Positions 1-8,834 of a DNA stretch of 64,000 bases are shown here, piece after piece. Source of the DNA: Methanobacterium sp. PtaB.Bin024 (lineage in GTDB: Archaea; Methanobacteriota; Methanobacteria; Methanobacteriales; Methanobacteriaceae). The notes beneath the pieces were generated by a model that saw nothing but the letters and a program-made list of their open reading frames with translations, did no database searches and was not told the DNA's origin. The stretch lies in contig MVPY01000025.1 of the NCBI GenBank assembly GCA_002067065.1, positions 55,001 through 119,000 of the forward strand. The letters run 5' to 3'. The position numbers were made by a program, and so were the translations under genes. Position 1 is the stretch's first letter. Each line of letters opens with the position of its first letter.

Positions 1-615
1 CAGAATCCCTGCAACTTCTGATCTTAAAGATTTTTTGAATCTTAGCATCCGTGCTTCAATGGTGTTGTTGACTTCAATTTCACCATTTTGGGTCTTGACA
101 ATGGCACCACCAATGGTGGTGATGTTTTCTCCCATCTCCAGTTTGGTGGTGGTTCCGGTTTTATCACTTATGCTTGCCTCAAGGGAAGAAACAGAACCGG
201 TGATTTTGGTTACATCGCTTTCTTTGACGAGTATAACCAGGTCACCTCCACCTATTTCCACACCAGACTCTACAATCACCTTTTCAAGAGACTCTTTGTA
301 TTGGGATGCATCGGAAGAAGCAAGTTCTTTAAGCTTTTCTTCAGCTTTTTGGAATGCTTCTTCTATTACTTCTTCTCTAGCCTCAAGTTCCATTCTCCTA
401 GAATTCATCTTAGCTTCTGAGATGATCTGCTGATATCTCATTTGAGCTGTTTTTTGAGCGTTTTCTAAGATTTTTTCCTTTTCAGTGTCTGCAACTGTTT
501 CTCCATCTCGGAGAATGGTTTCGTTTTCCTTTTCAGCTTCTGCTAATATGGAATCTGCTTTGATCTGGGCATCAGACATTATACTTGAGACTATTTTTTC
601 TGTCCCGGCACTCAT
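1..615 (-). CDS. atpE: A1AO ATP synthase subunit E, C-terminus cut by window edge
   Basis: Peripheral-stalk subunit E of the archaeal A-type ATP synthase, which pairs with subunit H and tethers the A1 head to the membrane part. The 205 visible codons start at ATG 613-615 behind a GGAGG on the minus strand. The first half is Ala/Glu/Lys-rich and reads as a long coiled coil (residues about 10-110); the second half is the compact alpha/beta domain typical of the family. The frame is still open at base 1, and family members are about 200-206 residues, so only a few residues are missing. It follows subunit K by four bases and is in the H-I-K-E operon order. Confidence 0.93.
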   Translation of the reverse strand, partial: MSAGTEKIVSSIMSDAQIKADSILAEAEKENETILRDGETVADTEKEKILENAQKTAQMRYQQIISEAKMNSRRMELEAREEVIEEAFQKAEEKLKELASSDASQYKESLEKVIVESGVEIGGGDLVILVKESDVTKITGSVSSLEASISDKTGTTTKLEMGENITTIGGAIVKTQNGEIEVNNTIEARMLRFKKSLRSEVAGIL

Positions 616-619
616 CTGA

Positions 620-1102
<483 letters not shown>

Positions 1103-1103
1103 A

Positions 1104-3122
1104 TTATTTACCTCCTATATCAGTATGCTTTCTTTTAGCTCGGAAGGCTTTGAATTTTTGACTTCCTCCTATGTAAAACTGAGCAAAAAACTCAACGTAA
1201 TGTAAACGCAGTGCATTTATGAATCCACCTAAACTTTGGAATGAAAGATTGGCTATGTGTCCTCCTACAAATATTATTGGGGCCAATATAATTCCTATAT
1301 AAGGAATCATGCTCCCTACTATACCAGTTAATATATTAACTGTCATGGCAATTCCACCAGTGGACAGGGCCAATGCTAATAACCTGGCGTATGATAAAAG
1401 GTTTCCCAAGAACCCGGTAAGGTCCATGATACCAAATGCTCCGTTAAGATATATGAGCATGGCCAGGCCGATGATTATGGGTATTCCTCCAATTATTCCT
1501 GCAGTCATTAATGATCCTGTGGTTAAGTAGAATGCTGCAAGGAGTATTAGGCCTATTTCCAGGATGAACCATACTATTTGAGCTCCTAAAGCTTCCCGGA
1601 CATCTCCCCTTACAATGTTGTTGTATGCTCCAATTAAAAGACCCAGGTTGATGTGGATCACACCTACAATTAAAGCAAGATAGAGGATGATTTCTGGATG
1701 TTTAAAGGCGTCAATTTGTGGTATGGTTGTTGGAAGAGGGTTGTTACCGAGAACCCATCGGGGGAAGAAATCTCCTATGAAACCATTAGTTATCATTCCC
1801 ATTATGAATGCCCAGGTACCACAGGCAATTAGAATCAGACCCATGTTAGCCATAAGTTTACTGTTCTTTCCCAACCCTTTATAAACAACAAGGCCCATTA
1901 GGGCATTTATTATCCCATAACCAGCATCTGTAAGACAGAAACCATAGAAAAATGGAAATACTATGGCCATAAGTATGGTGGGATCAACCTCCCGGTAATC
2001 TGGTGGGGAGTACATATTCACAAACAGTTCATAGGGTTTGGCAAATCTGGGGTTATCCAGATGCACTGGCACGTTGTCTTTTTCCACATCAGGATCTGAG
2101 ACATCGACAATTGAATGACCCTCAGTTGAAGTTTCAATGGTTACCAAAGCTTCTTTAACTTTTTTCTCAGGCACCCATCCTTCAAACATTAGGGTATTCT
2201 CTGTTTCCCCAAAAGAAGAAAATATTTCATTGCGCTGTTTTTCTATTTCTAACTGTTCTTTAAGAGCGGTAAGTTCATTTAACCATTTTGCAGAAATATC
2301 TGCCAGATCATTTAGGACGAGCTCTTTTTCACTGGAGATGGATTCCAGTTCTGATTCTGATTTCTGGATTGTTTCATCAGGCTTTCCTGACAGGCCAGAA
2401 AATTCGAATCTTTCAAATTCCAGCTTACGCAACTCACTTAAAACTTCATCACTGTGTTTTTTCACAGTTATTATGATCAGTGTTTTGAATCCCTTCAATT
2501 CACTATCCTGATCAAAAATAATAATTTCATCAGTCAAGTCCTTTAGAATCCCTTTTAGTCCATCATAGGATTCTGTGGACAGTTTTCCAGCAATAAAAGA
2601 GACATGACCAGAGTCTTCCAGAAGACCGAGGTCAACATTAAAATTAATAAGATTTCCAGCAACTTTAAGGGCATTTTCAAGTTCAGTTTTCCTGGAATCC
2701 AGTTGATTCAATTTTTCTTCATTGGGTTTTGTTTCAGATTCAACTTCTTCCAGGATTTTTTCAGCCTTTTTAATAAGTTCCTGAGCATCCAGAGCTTCCA
2801 CTTCTACTTTTTCAAGGGGTGGGGGGTTTATGAAACCCTTCACCAGGGGTAAAATTCCCTTCTCTTTACGGGCCATTGATTTTAAAAAATCAACTGTACC
2901 TGAGGTTTTCATCAAAAGGGATGAGATTTTACCGGTAAAAGGAGAGGCGCTGGAGGGTTTAAGGATCTGTCTCCATTCTGCGTCCTGTTGTATACGCTCG
3001 GATATATCTTCAATTTGGACAAGTCCTTCCTCATGAAGTGAACCCACTGCAGAATCAGCGTACTTGTCCAGGGTGATTATCCTGAGCTTTTTCATCCTTG
3101 CCGGCTTGAACATGGTTCTCAC
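1104..3122 (-). CDS. atpI: A1AO ATP synthase subunit I (a-type stator)
   Basis: Membrane stator that forms the ion half-channels against the K ring. The 672 residues fall into an N-terminal cytoplasmic half (about 1-370, with Glu/Lys-rich coiled coils around 115-150 and 235-300) and a C-terminal membrane half with about eight hydrophobic segments. This is the usual length and architecture of the V/A-ATPase 116-kDa family. The reading frame opens with GTG at 3120-3122, one base after the subunit H stop; ATG at 3111-3113 behind a GTGAGA is an equally possible start. It lies between H and K in the canonical operon. Confidence 0.94.
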   Translation of the reverse strand: MRTMFKPARMKKLRIITLDKYADSAVGSLHEEGLVQIEDISERIQQDAEWRQILKPSSASPFTGKISSLLMKTSGTVDFLKSMARKEKGILPLVKGFINPPPLEKVEVEALDAQELIKKAEKILEEVESETKPNEEKLNQLDSRKTELENALKVAGNLINFNVDLGLLEDSGHVSFIAGKLSTESYDGLKGILKDLTDEIIIFDQDSELKGFKTLIIITVKKHSDEVLSELRKLEFERFEFSGLSGKPDETIQKSESELESISSEKELVLNDLADISAKWLNELTALKEQLEIEKQRNEIFSSFGETENTLMFEGWVPEKKVKEALVTIETSTEGHSIVDVSDPDVEKDNVPVHLDNPRFAKPYELFVNMYSPPDYREVDPTILMAIVFPFFYGFCLTDAGYGIINALMGLVVYKGLGKNSKLMANMGLILIACGTWAFIMGMITNGFIGDFFPRWVLGNNPLPTTIPQIDAFKHPEIILYLALIVGVIHINLGLLIGAYNNIVRGDVREALGAQIVWFILEIGLILLAAFYLTTGSLMTAGIIGGIPIIIGLAMLIYLNGAFGIMDLTGFLGNLLSYARLLALALSTGGIAMTVNILTGIVGSMIPYIGIILAPIIFVGGHIANLSFQSLGGFINALRLHYVEFFAQFYIGGSQKFKAFRAKRKHTDIGGK

Positions 3123-3123
3123 A

Positions 3124-3461
<338 letters not shown>

Positions 3462-3484
3462 GATAAACGGAAATCTATTAAGGG

Positions 3485-3499
3485 ACATATATATCTTTT
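3485..3499 (-). promoter_or_regulatory. Probable TATA box of the ATP synthase operon
   Basis: On the minus strand this reads AAAAGATATATATGT, a good archaeal BRE/TATA sequence, ending 46 bases upstream of the atpH start. That spacing allows a leader of about 20-25 bases. Confidence 0.55.
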
Positions 3500-3559
3500 A
3501 CTATTTAATTCTCAGAGAAAAAAAAGGATTCAAAAAGGTTATTTTTTGATGTTAAGTTA

Positions 3560-4411
3560 TTATTCGTCAGAATTGATGTTTTTGGAGTTTAATCCCGTGT
3601 AATAAATGTCTTCAACTTCAGCAAACTTTCTAAAAGGAGTTTCAACAGATTTTTCTTCATATATATGGGAAACAAGTGCTGGTACTCTCCCTATCATGAA
3701 TATTCCAGTTCCAAATTTCCAGTCAAATCCAATGTCTGAAAGTATCCCGGCGTTTGCACCATCAATATTTATACGAATACCTTTCATTTCCAGCAGCAAA
3801 TTCTCAATTGTGACTGCTAATTCGGTGTGAACTCCAAAACATCCAAATTTTTTGGCAGTTTTTATCAATTTAACAGGTCTAGGGTCTTTATTATGGAAAC
3901 GGTGCCCAAAACCAGGTATTTTTTCATCTTTCTCCAGATACCGTTCTGTTGTCAGGAGTGCCAGGTCTTTTAGATCGTCACGAGAAGAAGGAGGGCCACT
4001 AGAATCAATCCCTTCTTTGATTAATTCCTGTAAAAGGTGCATAGAATTTTCTAAAGCTCCAGCATGATGTTTTCCAAACGATGAAAGTCCTCCAGAAACA
4101 CAGGAGTTCATGGGGGCTCCGGTTGATGCCATAATCCTGGCTACCTGGGTGCTGGGTGGAGTCACACCATGATCACAGAAAGAGACCAGGACTGCTTCTA
4201 ACATTTTGGCCTGGTTTTCAGGGGGGAGTTCACCTTTCAATAATAAATAAACCATTTCAGGGAAGGAAATATTTCCAATCAGGTCTTCCTGAGGATAGCC
4301 TCGGGTGATTATCCGGTTTGGTTCCACTTTGGTAATAGATGTCCTCCAACGAGGCTTAGTGAGTTTTAATAAGTTTTCAACGGTTTCTCTTCCAATTACC
4401 ATTTTCTTCAC
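3560..4411 (-). CDS. Citryl-CoA-lyase-like protein, short citrate synthase family (copy 1)
   Basis: Member of the citrate synthase superfamily in its short form (283 residues against about 370-430 for full citrate synthase), as in citryl-CoA lyases. The catalytic positions are all visible: His in GKHHAGA, His in PGFGHR, and Asp in NIDGANAG, followed by the IGRVP segment. The family makes or cleaves C-C bonds between an acyl-CoA and an oxo acid; whether this one cleaves citryl-CoA or handles another branched acid is unknown. Its start overlaps the stop of the fumarase-like gene by four bases (ATGA), so the two are co-translated. A close paralogue lies at 45609-46418. Confidence 0.8.
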   Translation of the reverse strand: MKKMVIGRETVENLLKLTKPRWRTSITKVEPNRIITRGYPQEDLIGNISFPEMVYLLLKGELPPENQAKMLEAVLVSFCDHGVTPPSTQVARIMASTGAPMNSCVSGGLSSFGKHHAGALENSMHLLQELIKEGIDSSGPPSSRDDLKDLALLTTERYLEKDEKIPGFGHRFHNKDPRPVKLIKTAKKFGCFGVHTELAVTIENLLLEMKGIRINIDGANAGILSDIGFDWKFGTGIFMIGRVPALVSHIYEEKSVETPFRKFAEVEDIYYTGLNSKNINSDE

Positions 4412-5274
4412 TCCAGTAATTCTTGTGATAAATAAATAGAGGATTTTCTTGGTTCAACACAGCAGCATGGCCTCATACAAACTATGCGCACCCCACTGGC
4501 CCTTTGAGGTCCTACTTTAACCATGGATCCCAGGGCGGTTACTGAACCTCCCAGACCAAGGGCACCTATACCCGTTTGATTCACCGAATCAGTTATCTTT
4601 TTTTCGATCCCAGATTGATGATTGAGATCTCCATATGCCATTGCTTTTAACATCAATGTTGAGGCTTCAAAATGGGTTCTACCTATCCCTATGGCTGGGA
4701 TACATGGTGTGCATCCTAACTTAGGAATCTCTGATCTCATCCATGTTAATGCTTCCTTAAAAAGGTTTTCATGATCCCGCTGGTGGAAAACACGATATGT
4801 ATGACTCCTTATCTCTGGACCGCCACCCAACATGAGTACATGGATTTTAACCCCTTCATCATCCATTTTATCAACCAGGACTGATGGAGGTATTACTTTT
4901 CCGGGGTCATTGTCAAGTCCTTTACTCTGTTCTAGCCTTTCAGCATCGTTTCCTAAGACTGCCATTGGCCTTCCAGGAAGTTCTCTAAGTCCAATAGCCA
5001 CTCCTTCTTCTATTTGTTTAAGTAAATTTGGGGGAAGGTGTGTGTTGGGTCCTAATTCAATTAGAACATGGGGAATTCCAGTATCATCACATAGGGGGAT
5101 TTTATTATTTATGGCTATTTCTGCATTTTCCAGAAGTAATTCTAAGACCCAGCGGGTATTATCATTTTTTTCCTTATGGACTGCTTTTTGGTAAGCATCA
5201 AATTGATCTTCTCTGAATGTTGTGCTGGCCTCTATAACTGCGTTTTTGACCAGATCAACGATTTTTGTAGCCAT
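4408..5274 (-). CDS. Class I fumarase alpha-like hydratase, divergent
   Basis: Homologue of the [4Fe-4S] alpha subunit of two-subunit class I fumarases (288 residues). Candidate cluster cysteines are C62 (in PLCDDTG), C188/C191 (GCTPC) and C266/C270-C272. The family usually shows one Cys in a GKPCPP context and one in CIQCWAARR near the C-terminus; here those segments are changed to TPCIPAIGIGRTHFE and a CCC cluster. The canonical fumarase alpha of this genome is more likely the gene at 53232-54086, so this copy may act on a different hydroxy acid. It is first in an operon with the citryl-CoA-lyase-like gene. No beta subunit is in the window. Confidence 0.7.
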   Translation of the reverse strand: MATKIVDLVKNAVIEASTTFREDQFDAYQKAVHKEKNDNTRWVLELLLENAEIAINNKIPLCDDTGIPHVLIELGPNTHLPPNLLKQIEEGVAIGLRELPGRPMAVLGNDAERLEQSKGLDNDPGKVIPPSVLVDKMDDEGVKIHVLMLGGGPEIRSHTYRVFHQRDHENLFKEALTWMRSEIPKLGCTPCIPAIGIGRTHFEASTLMLKAMAYGDLNHQSGIEKKITDSVNQTGIGALGLGGSVTALGSMVKVGPQRASGVRIVCMRPCCCVEPRKSSIYLSQELLE

Positions 5275-5290
5275 AGAATTCTCCGACGTT

Positions 5291-5304
5291 TGATCGTACG
5301 ATTA
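5291..5304. promoter_or_regulatory. Palindrome upstream of the fumarase-like/citryl-CoA-lyase-like operon
   Basis: TGATCGTACGATTA contains the perfect 10-base palindrome ATCGTACGAT (5293-5302), 17-30 bases upstream of the start at 5274 on the minus strand. In an otherwise AT-rich spacer it stands out and could be an operator. Confidence 0.3.
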
Positions 5305-5350
5305 ATAGATTTAAGTTTTTATCTTTAATGATTTAGGGAAAATTAAATTA

Positions 5351-6238
5351 TTAGTGGCTTAGTAATGAAGATATCGTGTTAATTGCCCTGAACACGTTTT
5401 TGTCAATGTTCCAGATAGTGTGAGCAATTGAGTTGTCATAATTTTTTATACTATACAGCTCACGTTTTTCTTCAATTAATTCAATACGTGAGTCAGCGTA
5501 TGGTATTGATGTAATAGTGGCATCAAGTACACAGGGCATGTTGAGGTCTACTTGTTCACCTAATGTATTAATAAATCTCAATTTGCCTTTATCTTCAAGA
5601 GTTATTGACCTAAATCCTAATTCCCCTAGTCGAATCCCTACGTTACCACATTTTACTACGTTCGAATGGAATGTATTTAATTCTTGATCCGATAAAGAAC
5701 AGTGTTTGTTGAAGTTCGTTAAGTCAGCAAGTTGACGAAGCCACGTTTCACCATTAAATTCTTGTATTGATAGAAGATAATCTATGACACTTGGACTTCT
5801 GTTACTTAATTTTGGGAACCATTTATTAATTTTTTTTGTAAATGTTTGAACATCATCCTTTGAATTGGCTACAGGAAAATAAACTTTTGAGGGTTTTGGT
5901 GTACATCTTTCAGCCATGTAATGTGCGGTATATTCCAGTAAAGACCTGTGATTCTCTAAAATGTTTTTTAAATCAACTTTAAGCGTATCTAGTTCTGTCT
6001 GTTCTATGTTCGACCGAAGGTATTTATCAAGAAAATTAGCTGTACTTACATGTGTACTTGTTAATAACGTTTTTAAATTATTGCCATGGTTAGTGAGAAC
6101 GCTATTTGGTGTTCGTGGCTGAACGGAAACTTTAAAACTTTTAGCACCAACATCTGAATCAACAGTAACAGTATGTTTAATTATTACATCATCACCAACT
6201 GTTGGTAAATTATAATGATCATGCCAATTGGGAAACAT
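5351..6238 (-). CDS. Orphan hypothetical protein with NKH-type motif
   Basis: 295 residues, soluble, without membrane segments or signal peptide. I do not recognise a characterised family. The middle part (about residues 110-185) has a spaced pattern of KVYFP, a WLRQL segment and a FNKHCSL segment. It resembles, from memory, a scattered bacterial family of unknown function with FPI and DKHR-L/NKH-L motifs. The composition (many Asn, Thr, His; fewer Glu and Lys) differs from neighbouring genes. It stands alone between two operons with AT-rich spacers on both sides, which fits horizontal acquisition. Confidence 0.55.
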   Translation of the reverse strand: MFPNWHDHYNLPTVGDDVIIKHTVTVDSDVGAKSFKVSVQPRTPNSVLTNHGNNLKTLLTSTHVSTANFLDKYLRSNIEQTELDTLKVDLKNILENHRSLLEYTAHYMAERCTPKPSKVYFPVANSKDDVQTFTKKINKWFPKLSNRSPSVIDYLLSIQEFNGETWLRQLADLTNFNKHCSLSDQELNTFHSNVVKCGNVGIRLGELGFRSITLEDKGKLRFINTLGEQVDLNMPCVLDATITSIPYADSRIELIEEKRELYSIKNYDNSIAHTIWNIDKNVFRAINTISSLLSH

Positions 6239-6396
6239 TACTATAACATCCTTCTAGCAATTAATAGCATTATGTTTAGATATGAGATTTTTTATTCAAT
6301 TTAATTCTTTATTAATCATATTAACGCTAGATTTTCATGTTTTGCATTGAAATATATTTTCATTCTTATTCTAAATTAATTTTTAAGTTGATGAAA

Positions 6397-7299
6397 TTAT
6401 TCAGGTATGGCCAGATCACTGGTTCCTTTTTTGGACATCACCGCTTCAGGATAGAAACGATTGATCATGCTTTGCACCAGTAAAACTTGTCTGGCTCTTT
6501 CTTTTGCCTCTTTTCTGGTGGTATCATATCCATGATGAGCAGCCACTGCCCCTCCGGTTTTAAGATATACAGGAGATGCCTTTTTGATAATTTCAGGTGC
6601 TTCATAGTGTCTGATGAATCCACCGGAAGATTTAGGATTCTCCATATGGATATCCAGGGAGATATCTATGGCTTCTCTTAGAGAAGCAAGCATGGGAATT
6701 TGCAGATCCCGAACAGGGTTAAACGAATCCGCCCCAATCATCTCCATGAGTTGTGCAGATGCAGGGTTTCCATGACCACAGTGTGCTGAAACTTTAAAAT
6801 GAACATCATGGGGAATTTCTCCCTCTTTGCGCATTTTACCCAGAACCCATAAAAGTCCTTCATCGTAGACTACAATTCCTCTGACACCAAGGTCCAATGC
6901 ACGCTTAACATCTTCAATCGCATAATTAAGATTATCATAACCCCTTAAACGGTATCCTATCCTGGCACCTTCCTTGGTTTTTGCTGATGCACTGGTGTCA
7001 TAAGTAGCTCGAGGACCAACACTTAAAAAGAGCTCAACTTGAGCATCTTTAGCCATGCTGACCATTTTTAGGATTTCCTGGTCTGTTAGAAGCATTATTC
7101 CCTTGGTCTGAGTTACCCTGTGCACCATAATCTCATATTCTTCCAGAGCATCCAGAAGACCCTCCATAGATCCTGGGTTCTGGATTCCGGGCACTTCAAA
7201 ACGATACTGACTACCATCTAGAAACCTTTTTGAGGAGTCTGACAAATTCTCATGGGGGTTTCTCATTCCAATTTTATTTAAAAAGCCCTCAGTGTCCAT
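6397..7299 (-). CDS. TIM-barrel protein, U32 peptidase-like
   Basis: About 300 residues with the alternating strand/helix pattern of a TIM barrel. A central segment has GIVVYDEGLL and then KVSAHCGHG, with His and Cys that could bind a metal or substrate, and GADSFNPVRDL. This resembles peptidase-U32-like barrels, but the assignment is tentative and a lyase role is also possible. ATG at 7297-7299 is preferred because GTGATG sits five bases before it; GTG 7308 and ATG 7305 are alternatives. The PrpD-like gene ends 28 bases upstream of the longest possible start, so the two form an operon. Confidence 0.55.
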   Translation of the reverse strand: MDTEGFLNKIGMRNPHENLSDSSKRFLDGSQYRFEVPGIQNPGSMEGLLDALEEYEIMVHRVTQTKGIMLLTDQEILKMVSMAKDAQVELFLSVGPRATYDTSASAKTKEGARIGYRLRGYDNLNYAIEDVKRALDLGVRGIVVYDEGLLWVLGKMRKEGEIPHDVHFKVSAHCGHGNPASAQLMEMIGADSFNPVRDLQIPMLASLREAIDISLDIHMENPKSSGGFIRHYEAPEIIKKASPVYLKTGGAVAAHHGYDTTRKEAKERARQVLLVQSMINRFYPEAVMSKKGTSDLAIPE

Positions 7300-7336
7300 A
7301 ACCATCACTCTTTTATCTAAATTATTTAATTTCTTT

Positions 7337-8767
7337 TTAAATTAATCCCTTTTTAAACTCATTATTAAGATTGTTCATCACATCATGTAAATTTTCATCT
7401 TCTAAATCATCTAGAATCTTTAAACATTCTACATTCACATGGGGATTCAGTTCGCTGAATTTAGTTAACAGTTCCTCTTTGCTGAAGGGGTTTTCAGGTT
7501 CTCCCTTTGCCAGATCAACTTCTTCTGTGTAAAGTTTATCTTTGGTTTTTATGGTAACTTTAGATGGTCTTTTTTGAGGATAAAGATTGTTCAGGTTATT
7601 ATCTATTTTTATCTTAACTTTACCTGCAGTTTCAATTATTTCCTTGTTCATATAGCTCGTTGAACCATTTTTAAAGGTTAACATATTCTCAGCAGCTAAA
7701 TTTCCCTCTTTGATGACCACTGCAATACTAACAGGAAGACTCTGCCTTACTCCTTCCATAGTTTCAGGATGATAATTATCATGAGAAGCAGCGATCTGGT
7801 AAGTTTCAATGGTTATATTTTGGATATCAACAGGATCAAGATTATTATTGTTAAGAATATTGATGGTGGCATCTATTGAGGAATGTAAGTGTCTACAGAC
7901 GGGATATTTCTTGAAATAAACCCTCATGATTTCATATTCTTCCCAAGCTAATTTCTCTTTGGCACATTTTTTTAAGGTTGCAAAACCACCCATGGCTTTA
8001 AAAAGTCCTTCATTTCCCTCCAATATTGTGTGTGCTCCATTGAAACCTTCACTGGCAAGTAATGCTGATAAAACTCCGGATTGGGCTGCTTTACCTGCAT
8101 GTAAGTGTTTTCCCATGCTGCCGGCATGATCAGATTCTAGGAGTCCTGCAGCTTGGGTTCCTGCCAGACCAAGGGCATCTAAAATCCCTTCCAAATCCAG
8201 ATTCATTATCTTGGATGCGGCTGCTGCAGCACCCATAGTGCCACATGTTCCTGTGGTGTGAAAACCTCTATCACGGTGTTGAGGATTCAATATCATGCCT
8301 AACTGGATTGTTACCTGATATCCCGCTACAATGGCAGTTATGAAGTCTTTCCCTGACTTTTCATTGGCTTCAGATAAAGCCAGTGCTGCGGGGATGATAC
8401 ATGCACCAGGGTGTAATTGAGCTAACCTGTGACCATCATCCAGATCCAGGGAGTGGGCAGAAACTCCATTTGCCAAAGATGCATCAAGGGGGCTGGATTT
8501 ATCCTCGCCAATGATGGTTGTTTCGCCAGTTTTATCATTTTCACCAGTAATATTCCTAACGGTTTGTGCGCTTTTAGTTTGTGATCCTTTAAGGGTCACT
8601 GACAGAAAATCCAGAAAACAGAGTTTGGCTTGTCTGACCACATCTGCAGGGAGATTCTGGTATTTAGTGGATTTAACAAATTCAGCCAACTTTTCGGTAG
8701 TTTTCTGGTTTTTTTCGGTGATTTCTTCCAAATTGTTGTTTATTCCACCAGGGTCTTCAGTAACCAT
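7337..8767 (-). CDS. MmgE/PrpD family protein
   Basis: Member of the MmgE/PrpD family (476 residues, normal length), which includes 2-methylcitrate dehydratase and cis-aconitate decarboxylase. The N-terminal all-helical domain has the family signatures SAHSLDLDDGH and HPGACIIPAALA (about residues 105-130), followed by the GFHTTGTCGTMGAAAAAS stretch and GKHLHAGKAAQSG. The C-terminal domain is the alpha/beta lid with PVCRHLHSSIDA. Substrate cannot be read from sequence. It is the first gene of a two-gene operon with the TIM-barrel protein and lies 4 kb from the citryl-CoA-lyase-like gene. Confidence 0.82.
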   Translation of the reverse strand: MVTEDPGGINNNLEEITEKNQKTTEKLAEFVKSTKYQNLPADVVRQAKLCFLDFLSVTLKGSQTKSAQTVRNITGENDKTGETTIIGEDKSSPLDASLANGVSAHSLDLDDGHRLAQLHPGACIIPAALALSEANEKSGKDFITAIVAGYQVTIQLGMILNPQHRDRGFHTTGTCGTMGAAAAASKIMNLDLEGILDALGLAGTQAAGLLESDHAGSMGKHLHAGKAAQSGVLSALLASEGFNGAHTILEGNEGLFKAMGGFATLKKCAKEKLAWEEYEIMRVYFKKYPVCRHLHSSIDATINILNNNNLDPVDIQNITIETYQIAASHDNYHPETMEGVRQSLPVSIAVVIKEGNLAAENMLTFKNGSTSYMNKEIIETAGKVKIKIDNNLNNLYPQKRPSKVTIKTKDKLYTEEVDLAKGEPENPFSKEELLTKFSELNPHVNVECLKILDDLEDENLHDVMNNLNNEFKKGLI

Positions 8768-8834
8768 TTTTTCAGAACCTAAGTCCTTTTTATCAATTTT
8801 TAGAACCTAAATCTCCCTTATCAGTTTCCGGAAG

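Noticed and set aside
35..433. Plus-strand frame of 132 residues at the window start
   Set aside because: It is the complement of atpE, with low-complexity Ser-rich translation and no family resemblance.
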